Shown here in pieces: positions 35,065 through 44,266 of a stretch of DNA of 64,000 nucleotides. Below the pieces are notes generated by a model. The model was given only the letters and a program-made list of their open reading frames with translations, had not been told where the DNA came from and did not search any database. The translations under genes and the position numbers were made by a program. Every line of letters begins with the position of its first letter. The first letter of the stretch is position 1. Where the stretch lies: positions 248,001 through 312,000 of the forward strand of contig JBMNKZ010000005.1 of assembly GCA_050952465.1 (NCBI GenBank), given 5' to 3'. This DNA is from DUPU01 sp050952465. GTDB lineage: Bacteria; Bacillota; Dehalobacteriia; Dehalobacteriales; Dehalobacteriaceae.

Positions 35065-35821
35065 GGGGATCGAGGTAATGGCCAGAATCTCCGGCGAGGG
35101 GGCCAAGAACCTGGCCACCTATTTGTATGCCGTTCTCACAGACCAAAAGAAAACCAGGGGGAAAATCCGGCTGGAAGGGCTGTTGCGCAGCGGCAAGGAA
35201 CTGAAAGTCTTCGCGGTCAGGAACGAGGACTTGCAGAAATTCACCCAGGAGGCCAAACGCTACGGCGTCCTCTATTGCGCCCTCCGTGACAAAAAGGACA
35301 CGGACGGCATGTGCGACATCATGGTGCGTGCCGAGGACGCCTCCAAGATCAACCGCATCGTGGAACGCTTCAAGCTGGCCACCGTGGACACCGCCAGCAT
35401 CAAGAGCGAAATCCAGAAATCCAGGGCCGCCAAACAAGAGGAAAAAGCGCCCGCCGAAAAGGAAACGCCCGCCGAAAAAAGCGCGGACGATTTTCTGGAC
35501 GAGCTGATGGCCAAGCCCGATCAGCCGGAGCCGGAGCGGACCGACAACCCGAACTCCACGATGGACCCTACGGCGGCGAAGGCGGAGAAATCCCCTCCGT
35601 CCGAGCCTACTTACGAGCGCAGCGGGAAAGCCGCCGGGGGTACGAGTGAGCCGGAGCGAAAATCCGTCCGGCAGGAACTGAAGGAAATCCGGGAAGCCCA
35701 CCGGGAGCAGGCGGAACCCAAGCGGGAGGCGGCCAAAGAACAGGCCAAATCCGCCAAGCCGCCTGTCAAATCGGGCCAACAGAAATCCAAAGCCAAAAAG
35801 TCAAAACCGAAAGAGAGGTAA
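35015..35821 (+). CDS. pcfB: PcfB-family protein
   Basis: 268 aa from ATG 35015 behind GAAAGGAGGAAA, inside the end of the relaxase gene. The N-terminal 140 residues are the PcfB/DUF3801 domain (LKGIEVMARISGEGAKNLATYLYAVLTDQ). The C-terminal half is a charged Lys/Glu/Ala/Pro tail, probably unstructured. PcfB is thought to link the relaxosome to the coupling protein. Followed seven bases later by the ArdC-like gene. Confidence 0.88.
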   Translation: MSSGADAVDQAVSLSLKGIEVMARISGEGAKNLATYLYAVLTDQKKTRGKIRLEGLLRSGKELKVFAVRNEDLQKFTQEAKRYGVLYCALRDKKDTDGMCDIMVRAEDASKINRIVERFKLATVDTASIKSEIQKSRAAKQEEKAPAEKETPAEKSADDFLDELMAKPDQPEPERTDNPNSTMDPTAAKAEKSPPSEPTYERSGKAAGGTSEPERKSVRQELKEIREAHREQAEPKREAAKEQAKSAKPPVKSGQQKSKAKKSKPKER

Positions 35822-35827
35822 ATCCAC

Positions 35828-36730
35828 ATGAGCAATTTTGACGATCTTTTCCGGCAGGAACAAGGCCAAACCACGCCCATAAGCGGCCAGCCCTTCGACA
35901 AGGAAGCCTGGGCGCAGAAAAAGCAGGAGCAGCGGGAAGCGGTGTACGCCCTGATCGACGAAACGGCGACAGCCGTGGCGCGGGACGGAGACACCTTCCA
36001 AAAATATCTGAACGTGCAGAGCCGCTTTGACCGCTACAGCGTTGCCAACGCCCTTCTAATCCTGGCGCAAAAACCGGAGGCCACCCGCATCGCGGACTTT
36101 GACACCTGGAAGGAACAGGGCGCGTACATCCGCAAAAAGGAAACCGGCTTTTTCATCATCGAGCCGGGCGAGGAATACCAGCGCGCGGACGGTTCCACCG
36201 GCATCAGCTACAACCCCAAAAAGATGTTCGACATTTCCCAAACCGGAAACAGCCGCAAACGGGAAACCCCCGTCTATCCCGACGAGCGCACCCGCATCAA
36301 GGCGCTGCTGGCCCACGCCCCCGTGCCCGTCCGCATCAGCGACACGCTGCCGAGCGGCGTGAACGCCCTGTACCAGCCGGACAAGCGGGAAATCCAAATC
36401 CGGCGCGGCCTGGACGCCAATCATATTTTCCGGGCTCTCGCCCAAGAGCTGGCTCAGGCGGAAATGGACAAGGGCGACGGGAGCTACAACCGTTCCGAGC
36501 AGGGCTTCCGCGCCTATTGCGCGTCGTATATGCTCTGCAAGCAGTACGGCGTGGAAACGGACGGCTTTTACCACTTCGAGGGGGTTCCCCAAATGCTGGA
36601 GACTTTGGAGCCGCAGGAAATCCGGGCCGAGCTTACCGTCATCAAGGAAGCCGCAGGCGAAATTTCCGGCCGGATGAACCGGATGCTCAACCAAGAGCGG
36701 CAGCAAAAGCGGCAAGAACCGGAACGTTAG
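35828..36730 (+). CDS. ArdC-like antirestriction protein
   Basis: 300 aa from ATG 35828 with AGAGAGG upstream. N-terminal single-stranded-DNA-binding ArdC domain (YLNVQSRFDRYSVANALLILAQKPEATRIADFDTWKEQGAYIRKKE). The C-terminal metallopeptidase-like half lacks a clear HExxH: the equivalent segment reads FRALAQELAQAEM. ArdC proteins shield incoming DNA. The missing metal motif suggests a binding-only role. Confidence 0.75.
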   Translation: MSNFDDLFRQEQGQTTPISGQPFDKEAWAQKKQEQREAVYALIDETATAVARDGDTFQKYLNVQSRFDRYSVANALLILAQKPEATRIADFDTWKEQGAYIRKKETGFFIIEPGEEYQRADGSTGISYNPKKMFDISQTGNSRKRETPVYPDERTRIKALLAHAPVPVRISDTLPSGVNALYQPDKREIQIRRGLDANHIFRALAQELAQAEMDKGDGSYNRSEQGFRAYCASYMLCKQYGVETDGFYHFEGVPQMLETLEPQEIRAELTVIKEAAGEISGRMNRMLNQERQQKRQEPER

Positions 36731-36742
36731 GAGGGATCGCCC

Positions 36743-36934
36743 ATGAAGGAAGAAGAAAGGGTGCTGACCCTGGACGACTACGAATACGGCGTGGTGGTAA
36801 ACGCCCTCAACGAACTGCGAAACGACCTGATTAAAGAGGAACGGCCCACCGACGCCGTGGACGAACTGCTTTTGAAAACCATCGACGCCCCGACCAAAAA
36901 GCAGAAGCGCAGAAACCACGATGAAGCGCGCTGA
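36743..36934 (+). CDS. 63-aa ICE protein
   Basis: From ATG 36743 behind TTAGGAGG. Acidic N-terminus with VLTLDDYEYGVVVNALNELRNDL, basic C-terminus with KKQKRRNHDEAR. It overlaps the VirD4 start by 14 bases, so translation may be coupled. Common small gene before the coupling protein; function unknown. Confidence 0.65.
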   Translation: MKEEERVLTLDDYEYGVVVNALNELRNDLIKEERPTDAVDELLLKTIDAPTKKQKRRNHDEAR

Positions 36935-38685
36935 AACCGCCAGGAGCAATCTCATCCTCTGGGCGGTTTTTTTAATTCCGGTGGTGTGGGCGGCCTTGCT
37001 GGTCGCCCCCTCCCTTTCCGGCGGCCTGCCCGAAATCCTGGAAAACCTCACGGCGGCGATGAACGATCCGTTTCATATCCAATGGGTGGATCATTCGCCC
37101 AAGTGCGTTTTGCTCTTTGTCGCCGCCTACGGCATGGGCATCGGGATATACCTGTCCACCAAGCGCAATTACCGGCCCAGGGAGGAACACGGCAGCGCCC
37201 GCTGGGGCGGCGCGGCGGCTGTCGATAAGAAATACCGGGACAAGAATCCGCAGAAGAACAAAATCCTGACCCAGAACGTCCGTATCGGACTGGACGGCAG
37301 GAAGCACCGGCGCAATCTGAACGTTCTGGTGGTGGGCGGTTCCGGCTCCGGCAAGACCAGGTTTTACGCGAAACCCAACGTCATGCAGGCCAACACCTCT
37401 TTTGTGATCCTCGACCCCAAGGGCGAAATCCTGCGGGATACCGGAAACCTGCTCAAAGCCAGGGGCTATGACATCAAGGTACTGGATTTAATCAACATGC
37501 ATCTGTCCCACTGCTACAATCCCTTTACCTATTTGCAGGACGACAAGGACGTGCTGAAGCTGGTCACCAACCTGATCCGCAACACCACACCCAAGGGCTC
37601 CAACACCAACGACCCCTTTTGGGAACGCTCCGAAACCGCCCTGCTGGAGGCCCTCATCCTCTACCTGCTCTACGAAGCGCCGGAGGATGAGCGAAACTTC
37701 CCGATGGTCATGGAGATGATCGCCGCCGCCGAGGTGCGGGAAGAGGACGAAACCTACCAAAGCCCCCTGGACGAGCTGTTTGAGCGGCTGGCCATGCGGG
37801 AGCCGGAGCATCTGGCGGTCAAACAGTACAACATCTTCAAGCTAGCCGCGGGTAAAACCGCCAAGTCCATTTTAATCAGCCTGGGCGTCCGGCTGGAAAA
37901 GTTCAACCTGTCCACCATCGCGGGCATCACCACGGTGGATGAAATGGCGCTGCCCGCCATCGGGGAGAAAAAGACGGCCCTGTTTGCCGTCATCCCAGAC
38001 AACGACAGCAGCTTCAATTTCATTGTGGGGATGCTCTACACCCAGCTTTTCCAGCAGCTTTACTACCTGGCCGACCATGTTTACGGCGGCAGGCTGCCCC
38101 TGCACGTCCATTTCGTGATGGACGAATTCAGCAATGTCGCCCTGCCGGATGAATTCGACAAGCTCCTTTCCACCATGCGCAGCCGGGAAATCATCCGTCT
38201 CCATCATCCTGCAAAACCTGGCCCAGCTCAAAGCATTGTTTAAAGACACCTGGGAGTCCATTGTCGGCAACTGCGACGAATTCCTTTATCTAGGCGGCAA
38301 CGAGCAAAGCACCCACAAGTATGTGTCCGAGCTTTTGGGCAAGGAAACCATCGACCTGAACACCTACGGGCAGAGCAGGGGCGCTCACGGCAGCTACTCC
38401 ACCAATTTTCAGTTGTCGGGCCGGGAGCTTCTTACCCCCGACGAGGTGCGCATGCTGGACAACCGCTACGCCCTGCTGTTCATCCGGGGCGAACACGCCG
38501 TCATGGACGACAAGTACGATATTCTCAAGCACCCGAATTTGAAGCTAACCGTTGACGGGGGCGGCCAACCCTACCGACACGGCACCACGGAACACGCCCT
38601 GGACTGGAAAGCCGTGGCTTTAAAGGAAGACGGCGATTACGAGCTGCTTTCCGAGGAAGAACTCGAAAGCCTATCCCCATCATAA
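36921..38685 (+). pseudogene. virD4: VirD4/TcpA coupling protein, frameshifted
   Basis: Two N-terminal membrane helices, then a conserved T4CP ATPase domain with VVGGSGSGKTRF near residue 138 and DPFWERSETALLEALILYLLYEAP. The frame ends at 38243 after SREIIRLHHPAKPG. The C-terminal part continues in the next frame from about 38190 (VSIILQNLAQLKALFKDTWESIVGNCDEFLYLGG...) to 38685. Removing one A near 38193 restores SREISVSIILQNL, and the total of 1765 bases is 3n+1, as one inserted base predicts. The coupling protein recruits the relaxosome to the channel, so the defect would block transfer unless it is a sequencing error or reads through. Confidence 0.85.
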
Positions 38686-38705
38686 AAACAGGAGGAATGA
38701 TCCTT

Positions 38706-39014
38706 ATGAAAATGTTTGGAAAAATCAAAAGGGTTTTTGCCGTTTGCTGCGTACTGGCGCTGATGCTGACCCTTTTCGCCGTTCCCGCATACGCGGCAAA
38801 CGATCCGCTTCAGGTGGTCAACAACCTGTCCGAATTTATCTTCGGGCTAATCCGCGCCATCGGGCTGATCCTGCTGGGCTTCGGCATTGTGCAAATCGGC
38901 CTGTCGCTGAAATCCCACGACCCGAGCCAGCGGGCCAACGGCTTTCTGACCCTGGCGGGCGGCGTCATCATCACCTTTGCCAAGGAAATCCTTAATCTCA
39001 TCACAGGAGGTTGA
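38706..39014 (+). CDS. Maff2-family membrane protein (VirB2-like)
   Basis: 102 aa from ATG 38706 (AGGAGGA upstream; ATG 38697 lies directly on that site). Signal-like N-terminus MKMFGKIKRVFAVCCVLALM ends at AYA near residue 30, then two hydrophobic segments (FIFGLIRAIGLILLGFGIVQIGLS; FLTLAGGVIITFAKEILNL). It matches the Maff2 family of clostridial ICEs, placed like a pilin-type component of the mating channel. Confidence 0.85.
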   Translation: MKMFGKIKRVFAVCCVLALMLTLFAVPAYAANDPLQVVNNLSEFIFGLIRAIGLILLGFGIVQIGLSLKSHDPSQRANGFLTLAGGVIITFAKEILNLITGG

Positions 39015-39019
39015 TGGCC

Positions 39020-39247
39020 ATGTTTAACAAATTCCCGATCATTGAAAACATGCACATTCATTCCCTGGACGGCGAACTGCGGGAAGCCACCATCCTGGGA
39101 CGGCTGGGCGACAACGATTATCTTGCCGAATATAACGGCGTCAAGTGCCATGCGATCTACAACCCCTTTGTCAATCATTTCTATGTGGACGACAAGTATG
39201 GCGTCATCAAGGACAAAAAGCCCGGCAGGGACGAGCCATGCCGGTAA
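39020..39247 (+). CDS. small ICE protein after Maff2
   Basis: 75 aa from ATG 39020, AGGAGG at 39005-39010. Beta-rich: HSLDGELREATILGRLGDNDYLAEYNGVKCHAIYNPFVNHFYVDDKYG. Soluble; possibly a regulator or a channel accessory protein. A strong hairpin follows. Confidence 0.65.
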   Translation: MFNKFPIIENMHIHSLDGELREATILGRLGDNDYLAEYNGVKCHAIYNPFVNHFYVDDKYGVIKDKKPGRDEPCR

Positions 39248-39257
39248 CGATCACAGG

Positions 39258-39290
39258 AGCAAAGCCCGCGCATGAAACGCGGGCTTTGCT
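39258..39290 (+). terminator. perfect 13-bp hairpin between transfer genes
   Basis: AGCAAAGCCCGCG (39258-39270) pairs perfectly with CGCGGGCTTTGCT (39278-39290) around seven bases, with no T-tract after it. It may attenuate transcription or protect the upstream mRNA. Confidence 0.55.
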
Positions 39291-39311
39291 TTGGGAACGA
39301 GGTGAGTTTAT

Positions 39312-40151
39312 TTGGAAAACGGCAACTGGGTGATTGAGAACCTGAACAACGCCCTGGGAACCTGGAACGAAAAGCTGGCGGAAATCTGGCAGCTTGTCAC
39401 CCAGTCCCCCACGGAATTCCGGGGCGGCGGCATCTGGCACGTCATTGCCGACATCCACGGCGCGCTGCAGGCTATTGGCCTGGCACTGCTGGTATTGTTT
39501 TTTGTGATCGGCGTGGTCAAGACCTGCGGCAGCTTTGCGGAGGTGAAAAAGCCGGAACACGCCCTGAAGCTGTTCCTCCGCTTCGCTTTGGCGAAAGGCG
39601 TGGTGACCTATGGATTGGAACTGATGATGGCGCTCTTTAACATTGCCCAGGGGATCATCTCCACCATCATGAGCAGCGCGGGTTTCGGCACCACCAGCCA
39701 AGCCGTTTTGCCGCAGGCCATCGTGCAGGCCGTCGAGGAGTGCAGCTTCTTGGCGAGCATCCCCCTGTGGGCGGTGACGATCATCGGCAGCCTGTTCATC
39801 ACGGTGCTGTCCTTCATTATGATCCTGTCGGTGTACGGTCGTTTTTTCAAATTATTCTTATATACCGCCATTGCCCCCGTACCTTTGGCCTCCTTTGCCG
39901 GGGAGCCCAGCCAGAGCATCGGCAAAGCCTTTCTCAAAAGCTATGCCGCCGTCTGCCTGGAGGGGGTCATCATCGTCCTGGCCTGCGTTATCTTTTCCGT
40001 CTTTGCGGCCGCCCCTCCGGTGGTGGACGCCAGCGCCAGCGCCGTGACGATGGTGTGGAGCTATATCGGGGAGCTGGTTTTCAACATGCTGATATTGGTC
40101 GGTGCGGTGAAGATGGCCGACCGGGTGGTGCGAGAGATGATGGGATTATAA
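39312..40151 (+). CDS. VirB6/TrbL-like conjugation membrane protein
   Basis: 279 aa from TTG 39312 behind GAGGTGAG. Six or more hydrophobic segments, including ALQAIGLALLVLFFVIGVVKTCG, IPLWAVTIIGSLFITVLSFIMILSVYG, FKLFLYTAIAPVPLASFA and the C-terminal ELVFNMLILVGAVKMADRVV. The motif LYTAIAPVPLASF is typical of VirB6-like proteins of Gram-positive ICEs. It forms part of the inner mating channel. Confidence 0.85.
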   Translation: MENGNWVIENLNNALGTWNEKLAEIWQLVTQSPTEFRGGGIWHVIADIHGALQAIGLALLVLFFVIGVVKTCGSFAEVKKPEHALKLFLRFALAKGVVTYGLELMMALFNIAQGIISTIMSSAGFGTTSQAVLPQAIVQAVEECSFLASIPLWAVTIIGSLFITVLSFIMILSVYGRFFKLFLYTAIAPVPLASFAGEPSQSIGKAFLKSYAAVCLEGVIIVLACVIFSVFAAAPPVVDASASAVTMVWSYIGELVFNMLILVGAVKMADRVVREMMGL

Positions 40152-40174
40152 TTTTTGGATGGGAGGAAAACAAA

Positions 40175-40759
40175 ATGAGTAGTAAAGCGATTTCAAGCAG
40201 CGATCCCAACGCTCTGGAAAAGCTGAACGCGAAGCTGGAAGCCTGCGAGAAACGGCAGGCGTATATGAAAGAGGTCAACGCCTATTACCGAAAGTTCGGC
40301 ACGTGCCAGGGCTGCCCCGCTGTATCGGACGAGATGGCCGCGAAAATAGACGCGAAAATCGAAAGCTCGTCTTATTCGTGGGATAAGCAGCCGTTTGCAA
40401 GCTATGAGCTGACCAACAACAATTCCGAGATAAAACGGATCAAGCAGCGGATCAATGAGCTTGAAAGACACCGGGAGGTTGGTTTTGTGGGATGGAAGTT
40501 TGCGGGCGGCGAGGCGGTAGTCAACAATGACATCAATCGCTTGCAGCTTTTTTTCGACGAAAGGCCGGACAAAGAAAGATGTTCCGTTTTGAAGCGCAAG
40601 GGCTTTCACTGGTCGCCGCGGGAGGGCGCATGGCAACGGCAGCTAAACGACAATGCCATCTATGCCGTGAACTATGTTGATTTTGTCAAGCCCCTTGACG
40701 GCAGGAGACCGACGGAATTGCAGCCGAAAGCTCCGCAGCGGGATACCGGGGCACGGTGA
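40175..40759 (+). CDS. ICE protein with C-terminal DNA-binding-like domain
   Basis: 194 aa from ATG 40175 behind GGGAGGAAAA. N-terminal coiled segment with CQGCPAV, then IKRIKQRINELERHREVGFVGWKFAGGEAVVNNDINRLQLFF and RKGFHWSPREGAWQRQLNDNAIYAV. This 'fold seen in ICE and plasmid proteins' is common but I cannot give a family number. Soluble; role unknown. Confidence 0.65.
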   Translation: MSSKAISSSDPNALEKLNAKLEACEKRQAYMKEVNAYYRKFGTCQGCPAVSDEMAAKIDAKIESSSYSWDKQPFASYELTNNNSEIKRIKQRINELERHREVGFVGWKFAGGEAVVNNDINRLQLFFDERPDKERCSVLKRKGFHWSPREGAWQRQLNDNAIYAVNYVDFVKPLDGRRPTELQPKAPQRDTGAR

Positions 40760-40795
40760 TAATGATAAATGAATCAGGCAAAGGAGATTTCGGCT

Positions 40796-40993
40796 ATGAA
40801 AAAGGCGGCTCTCAATGACAAGCTGGAAAAAGAGCAAGAAAAACTGCGCAAACTTGGGGAGGAAGCCTTGAAAAACGGTATCCCCCTCACCCAGGATGAG
40901 GCATTTATGGCGCAGAACCGCAAGGTTGACGCCTTGGTAGTTAAGGTAACTAAGGAGCAAGAACGGCACAGGAAAAATCGGCAGGAACGATAA
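40796..40993 (+). CDS. small coiled-coil ICE protein
   Basis: 65 aa from ATG 40796 with AAAGGAG upstream; ATG 40769 is possible but lacks a site. MKKAALNDKLEKEQEKLRKLGEEALKNGIPLTQDEAF is a charged helix. Repeatedly seen near PrgI/VirB4 in such ICEs; function unknown. Confidence 0.6.
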   Translation: MKKAALNDKLEKEQEKLRKLGEEALKNGIPLTQDEAFMAQNRKVDALVVKVTKEQERHRKNRQER

Positions 40994-41054
40994 GACCGAT
41001 AATCCGATGGCGCTTTGTTAAAGAGGCGCTATTTTTTGTGGAGGTGATGATATT

Positions 41055-41420
41055 TTGGAAGTCAAGATCAATCGGGAAATCCGGGACTATACCGAGAGCC
41101 TGTTTTTTGGACTGTCCATGCGGCAGTTCATTTTTTCTGTTCTGGCCATCGGAGTGGCCATAGGCATCTACTTTGGCTTGCGGAGGTTTTTTGGGACGGA
41201 AACCGTAAGCTGGATGTGCATTCTGGGAGCCGCCCCCTTTGCCGCCCTCGGTTTTATTCAATACCACGGCATGACGGCGGAGCAATTTCTCTGGGCCTAT
41301 GTCAAGTCGGAATTTCTCCTGCCCAAGCGCCTGACCTTTCACCCGACCAACATCTATTACGAAGCCCTGAAGCCCACCCTGGAAAAACGCGAAAAGGAGG
41401 CATGGAAACGCCATGATTAA
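41055..41420 (+). CDS. prgI: PrgI-family protein (VirB3-like)
   Basis: 121 aa from TTG 41055 behind GAGGTGATG. Two adjacent membrane segments (FIFSVLAIGVAIGIYFGLRRFF; WMCILGAAPFAALGFIQY) and a cytoplasmic tail HPTNIYYEALKPTLEKREKEAW. PrgI proteins are the Gram-positive counterpart of VirB3. It overlaps virB4 by eight bases, as is usual. Confidence 0.9.
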   Translation: MEVKINREIRDYTESLFFGLSMRQFIFSVLAIGVAIGIYFGLRRFFGTETVSWMCILGAAPFAALGFIQYHGMTAEQFLWAYVKSEFLLPKRLTFHPTNIYYEALKPTLEKREKEAWKRHD

Positions 41421-43749
41421 AACCCTGCAAAAAATCATGAAGCAGGACAAGGAAAGGTTTGTCGTCCCCAAAGGCGTACAGCAGGCCATCCCCATCCGCG
41501 CCATCTGGCCGGACGGTATTTTTCAGGTAGGAAACAAGTTTTCCCGGACCTTTCGCTTCGAGGACATCAATTACGCCGTGGCCTCCAAGGAGGACAAGGA
41601 AGCAATGTTTCTGTCCTATTCGGAGCTTTTGAATTCCTTTGACAGCGGCGCGACCACCAAAATCACCATCAACAACCGCCACCTGAACAAGACGGACTTT
41701 GAAAACTCCATTCTGATCCCCCTCCGGGAGGACCCCCTGGACGAATACCGCAGGGAATACAACCGGATGCTTTTGGAGAAGGCCACCGGCGCGAACAGCA
41801 TCGTGCAGGACAAATACGTCACCGTATCGGTAGCGAAAAAAAGCATCGAGGAGGCACAAAACTACTTTTCCCGTGTCGGCACGGACCTGATCACCCACTT
41901 TTCCCACCTGGGTTCCAAATGCGCGGAGTTGGACGCCACCGACCGCCTGAGAATCCTGCACGACTTTTTCCGCTCCGGCGAGGAAACGTTTTTCCGTTTC
42001 GACCTGTCCGAAACCATGCGCAAGGGACACGACTTCAAGGACTACATCTGCCCCGACACCCTGGAGTTTGAACGCGATTATTTCCGCATGGGCAACAGAT
42101 TTGGACGAGTCATTTTTCTGCGAGAGTACGCCAGCTTCATCAAGGACAGCATGGTGGCCGAGCTGTGCGACTTAAACCGCAGCATGATGCTGTCCCTGGA
42201 CATCATCCCCATCCCCACCGACGAGGCCGTGCGGGAGGTGGAAAATCGGCTACTGGGCGTGGAAACCAACATCACCAACTGGCAACGAAGACAGAATCAA
42301 AATAATAATTTTTCCGCTGTTGTGCCTTACGACATGGAACAGCAAAGAAAAGAGAGCAAAGAATTTCTGGACGACCTGACCACCCGCGACCAGCGCATGA
42401 TGTTCGCCGTTTTGACAATGGTGCATATCGCAGACAGCAAAGAGCAGCTTGACAGCGACACGGAAACTTTGCTGACCACAGCCAGAAAGCACCTGTGCCA
42501 GTTCTCTCCCCTGGCCTGGCAGCAAATGGACGGCCTGAACACGGTGTTGCCCTACGGCCTGCGCAAAATTCACGCCATCCGGACCCTGACCACCGAAAGC
42601 ACAGCGGTGTTCATCCCTTTCCGGGCGCAGGAAATCGCCCACAAGGGCGGCATCTACTACGGCCAGAACGTTATCAGCAAAAATATGATTATCGCCAACC
42701 GGAAATTATTGCTGAATGGCAATTCTTTCATCTTGGGCGTTTCCGGCTCCGGCAAATCCTTCACGGCCAAGCGGGAAATCGTCAACCAGATGCTGGCCAG
42801 CGACGACGACATCATCCTCATCGACCCGGAGCGCGAGTATTCGTCGCTGGTCAAGGCGCTGGGCGGCGAGATCGTCCACATCTCCGCCACCTCCAAAAAC
42901 CACATCAACGCGATGGACATGAGCAAGGATTACGGAGATGGCGCAAACCCGGTCATCCTGAAATCCGAATTTGTCCTGTCCCTGTGCGAGCAGCTTATCG
43001 GCGGCCAGAACCTGGGTGCTAAGCAGAAATCCCTGATCGACCGCTGCACCGCCAATGTCTACCGGAAGTACCTGCAAAGCAACTTCAAGGGGAAAACGCC
43101 CACCTTGCAGGACTTCCATGGGGAGCTTTTAAAGCAGGCGGAGCCGGAGGCCCAAGAAATTGCCCTAGCCATCGAGCTTTTTACTTCCGGCAGCCTGAAC
43201 ACCTTTGCCAAGGCCACCAACGTGGACGTGACCAGCCGCCTGATCTGCTACGACATTCTGGATTTAGGCAAGCAGCTTCTCCCCATCGGCATGCTGGTCG
43301 TATTGGACAGCATTCTGAACCGCATCACCCAGAACCGGGCCAAAGGAAAAAACACCTTCATTATTATTGATGAAATCTACTTGCTCTTTCAGCATGAGTA
43401 CAGCGCCAACTTCCTGTTTACCCTCTGGAAGCGGGTGCGTAAGTACGGCGCATTTTGCACAGGGATCACCCAGAACGTGGACGATCTTTTACAGAGCCAT
43501 ACGGCCCGGACCATGCTGGCCAACAGCGAATTCATTGTCATGCTCAACCAGGCTTCCACGGACAGAATGGAGTTGGCCAAGCTGCTGAACATTTCCGACC
43601 TGCAATTAAGCTATATCACCAACGTGGATGCAGGCAACGGCCTGATCAAGGTGGGCAGTTCCCTGGTGCCCTTCACCGACCAATTCCCGCGCAACACCAA
43701 GCTCTACAACCTGATGACCACCAAGCCGGGCGAACAGGCCCAGGGCTGA
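41413..43749 (+). CDS. virB4: VirB4-family conjugation ATPase
   Basis: 778 aa. N-terminal VirB4/CagE domain (IPIRAIWPDGIFQVGNKFSRTFRFEDINY), then a RecA-like core with Walker A GVSGSGKSFTAKRE near residue 441 and a Walker B-like FIIIDEIYLLFQ near 655. It energises channel assembly and substrate transfer. Overlaps prgI. An inverted repeat follows the stop. Confidence 0.95.
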   Translation: MIKTLQKIMKQDKERFVVPKGVQQAIPIRAIWPDGIFQVGNKFSRTFRFEDINYAVASKEDKEAMFLSYSELLNSFDSGATTKITINNRHLNKTDFENSILIPLREDPLDEYRREYNRMLLEKATGANSIVQDKYVTVSVAKKSIEEAQNYFSRVGTDLITHFSHLGSKCAELDATDRLRILHDFFRSGEETFFRFDLSETMRKGHDFKDYICPDTLEFERDYFRMGNRFGRVIFLREYASFIKDSMVAELCDLNRSMMLSLDIIPIPTDEAVREVENRLLGVETNITNWQRRQNQNNNFSAVVPYDMEQQRKESKEFLDDLTTRDQRMMFAVLTMVHIADSKEQLDSDTETLLTTARKHLCQFSPLAWQQMDGLNTVLPYGLRKIHAIRTLTTESTAVFIPFRAQEIAHKGGIYYGQNVISKNMIIANRKLLLNGNSFILGVSGSGKSFTAKREIVNQMLASDDDIILIDPEREYSSLVKALGGEIVHISATSKNHINAMDMSKDYGDGANPVILKSEFVLSLCEQLIGGQNLGAKQKSLIDRCTANVYRKYLQSNFKGKTPTLQDFHGELLKQAEPEAQEIALAIELFTSGSLNTFAKATNVDVTSRLICYDILDLGKQLLPIGMLVVLDSILNRITQNRAKGKNTFIIIDEIYLLFQHEYSANFLFTLWKRVRKYGAFCTGITQNVDDLLQSHTARTMLANSEFIVMLNQASTDRMELAKLLNISDLQLSYITNVDAGNGLIKVGSSLVPFTDQFPRNTKLYNLMTTKPGEQAQG

Positions 43750-43767
43750 ATGAAGCTGCCAAGCACC

Positions 43768-43799
43768 AACGGCTGGCCGTAATTTTCCGGCCAGCCGTT
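43768..43799 (+). terminator. hairpin after virB4
   Basis: AACGGCTGGCCG (43768-43779) pairs perfectly with CGGCCAGCCGTT (43788-43799). Only a weak T-rich tail follows, so it is more likely a processing site than a full terminator. Confidence 0.55.
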
Positions 43800-43825
43800 C
43801 ATTTACTTTGAAGGAGGAAAACACA

Positions 43826-44233
43826 ATGGAAATCATCCGGTTTGCAGACAGGGAACACAAGGCTTTTTATAATCAAATGCTGACCAAAACCCGCAATAAC
43901 GACGCCTATCACCGGGCTTTTTTTTACGCAATGGGCATCTGCGCGGAAACGAGGCGCAATATCCATGCCCTCTTTGACTTCAAGGAGGACGGCATCAAAC
44001 CGGAGGGCCTTACGGCGGCCTGGCAGACAGGCGGAACCCGCCGCCTGTGCCGTCTGGCCTTCAACCTCTGGAACGGCTGGACGGAGGAAGGAAAAGAAAA
44101 CCGTTCCACGCCCTACGAGCTGTTTGACTGCGGCTTTGCCCCCTACTTTTTTGAAGCAATCCGGCTGCGCTATCCCGAATATTGCCCGAGTTTGGAGCGA
44201 CCCGCGCCCTATTTTTCCGTAAAGGCACGGTAG
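43826..44233 (+). CDS. DUF6075-like ICE protein
   Basis: 135 aa from ATG 43826 with GAAGGAGGAAA. The opening MEIIRFADREHKAFYNQML, the segment GICAETRRNIHALFDFKEDGI, and LTAAWQTGGTRRLCRLAFNLWNG match what I remember as DUF6075. Alpha-helical and soluble. Position between VirB4 and the peptidoglycan hydrolase. Function unknown. Confidence 0.7.
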   Translation: MEIIRFADREHKAFYNQMLTKTRNNDAYHRAFFYAMGICAETRRNIHALFDFKEDGIKPEGLTAAWQTGGTRRLCRLAFNLWNGWTEEGKENRSTPYELFDCGFAPYFFEAIRLRYPEYCPSLERPAPYFSVKAR

Positions 44234-44266
44234 CAGTCAGTAAATCCTGGAAGGAGGTTGGGCGCG

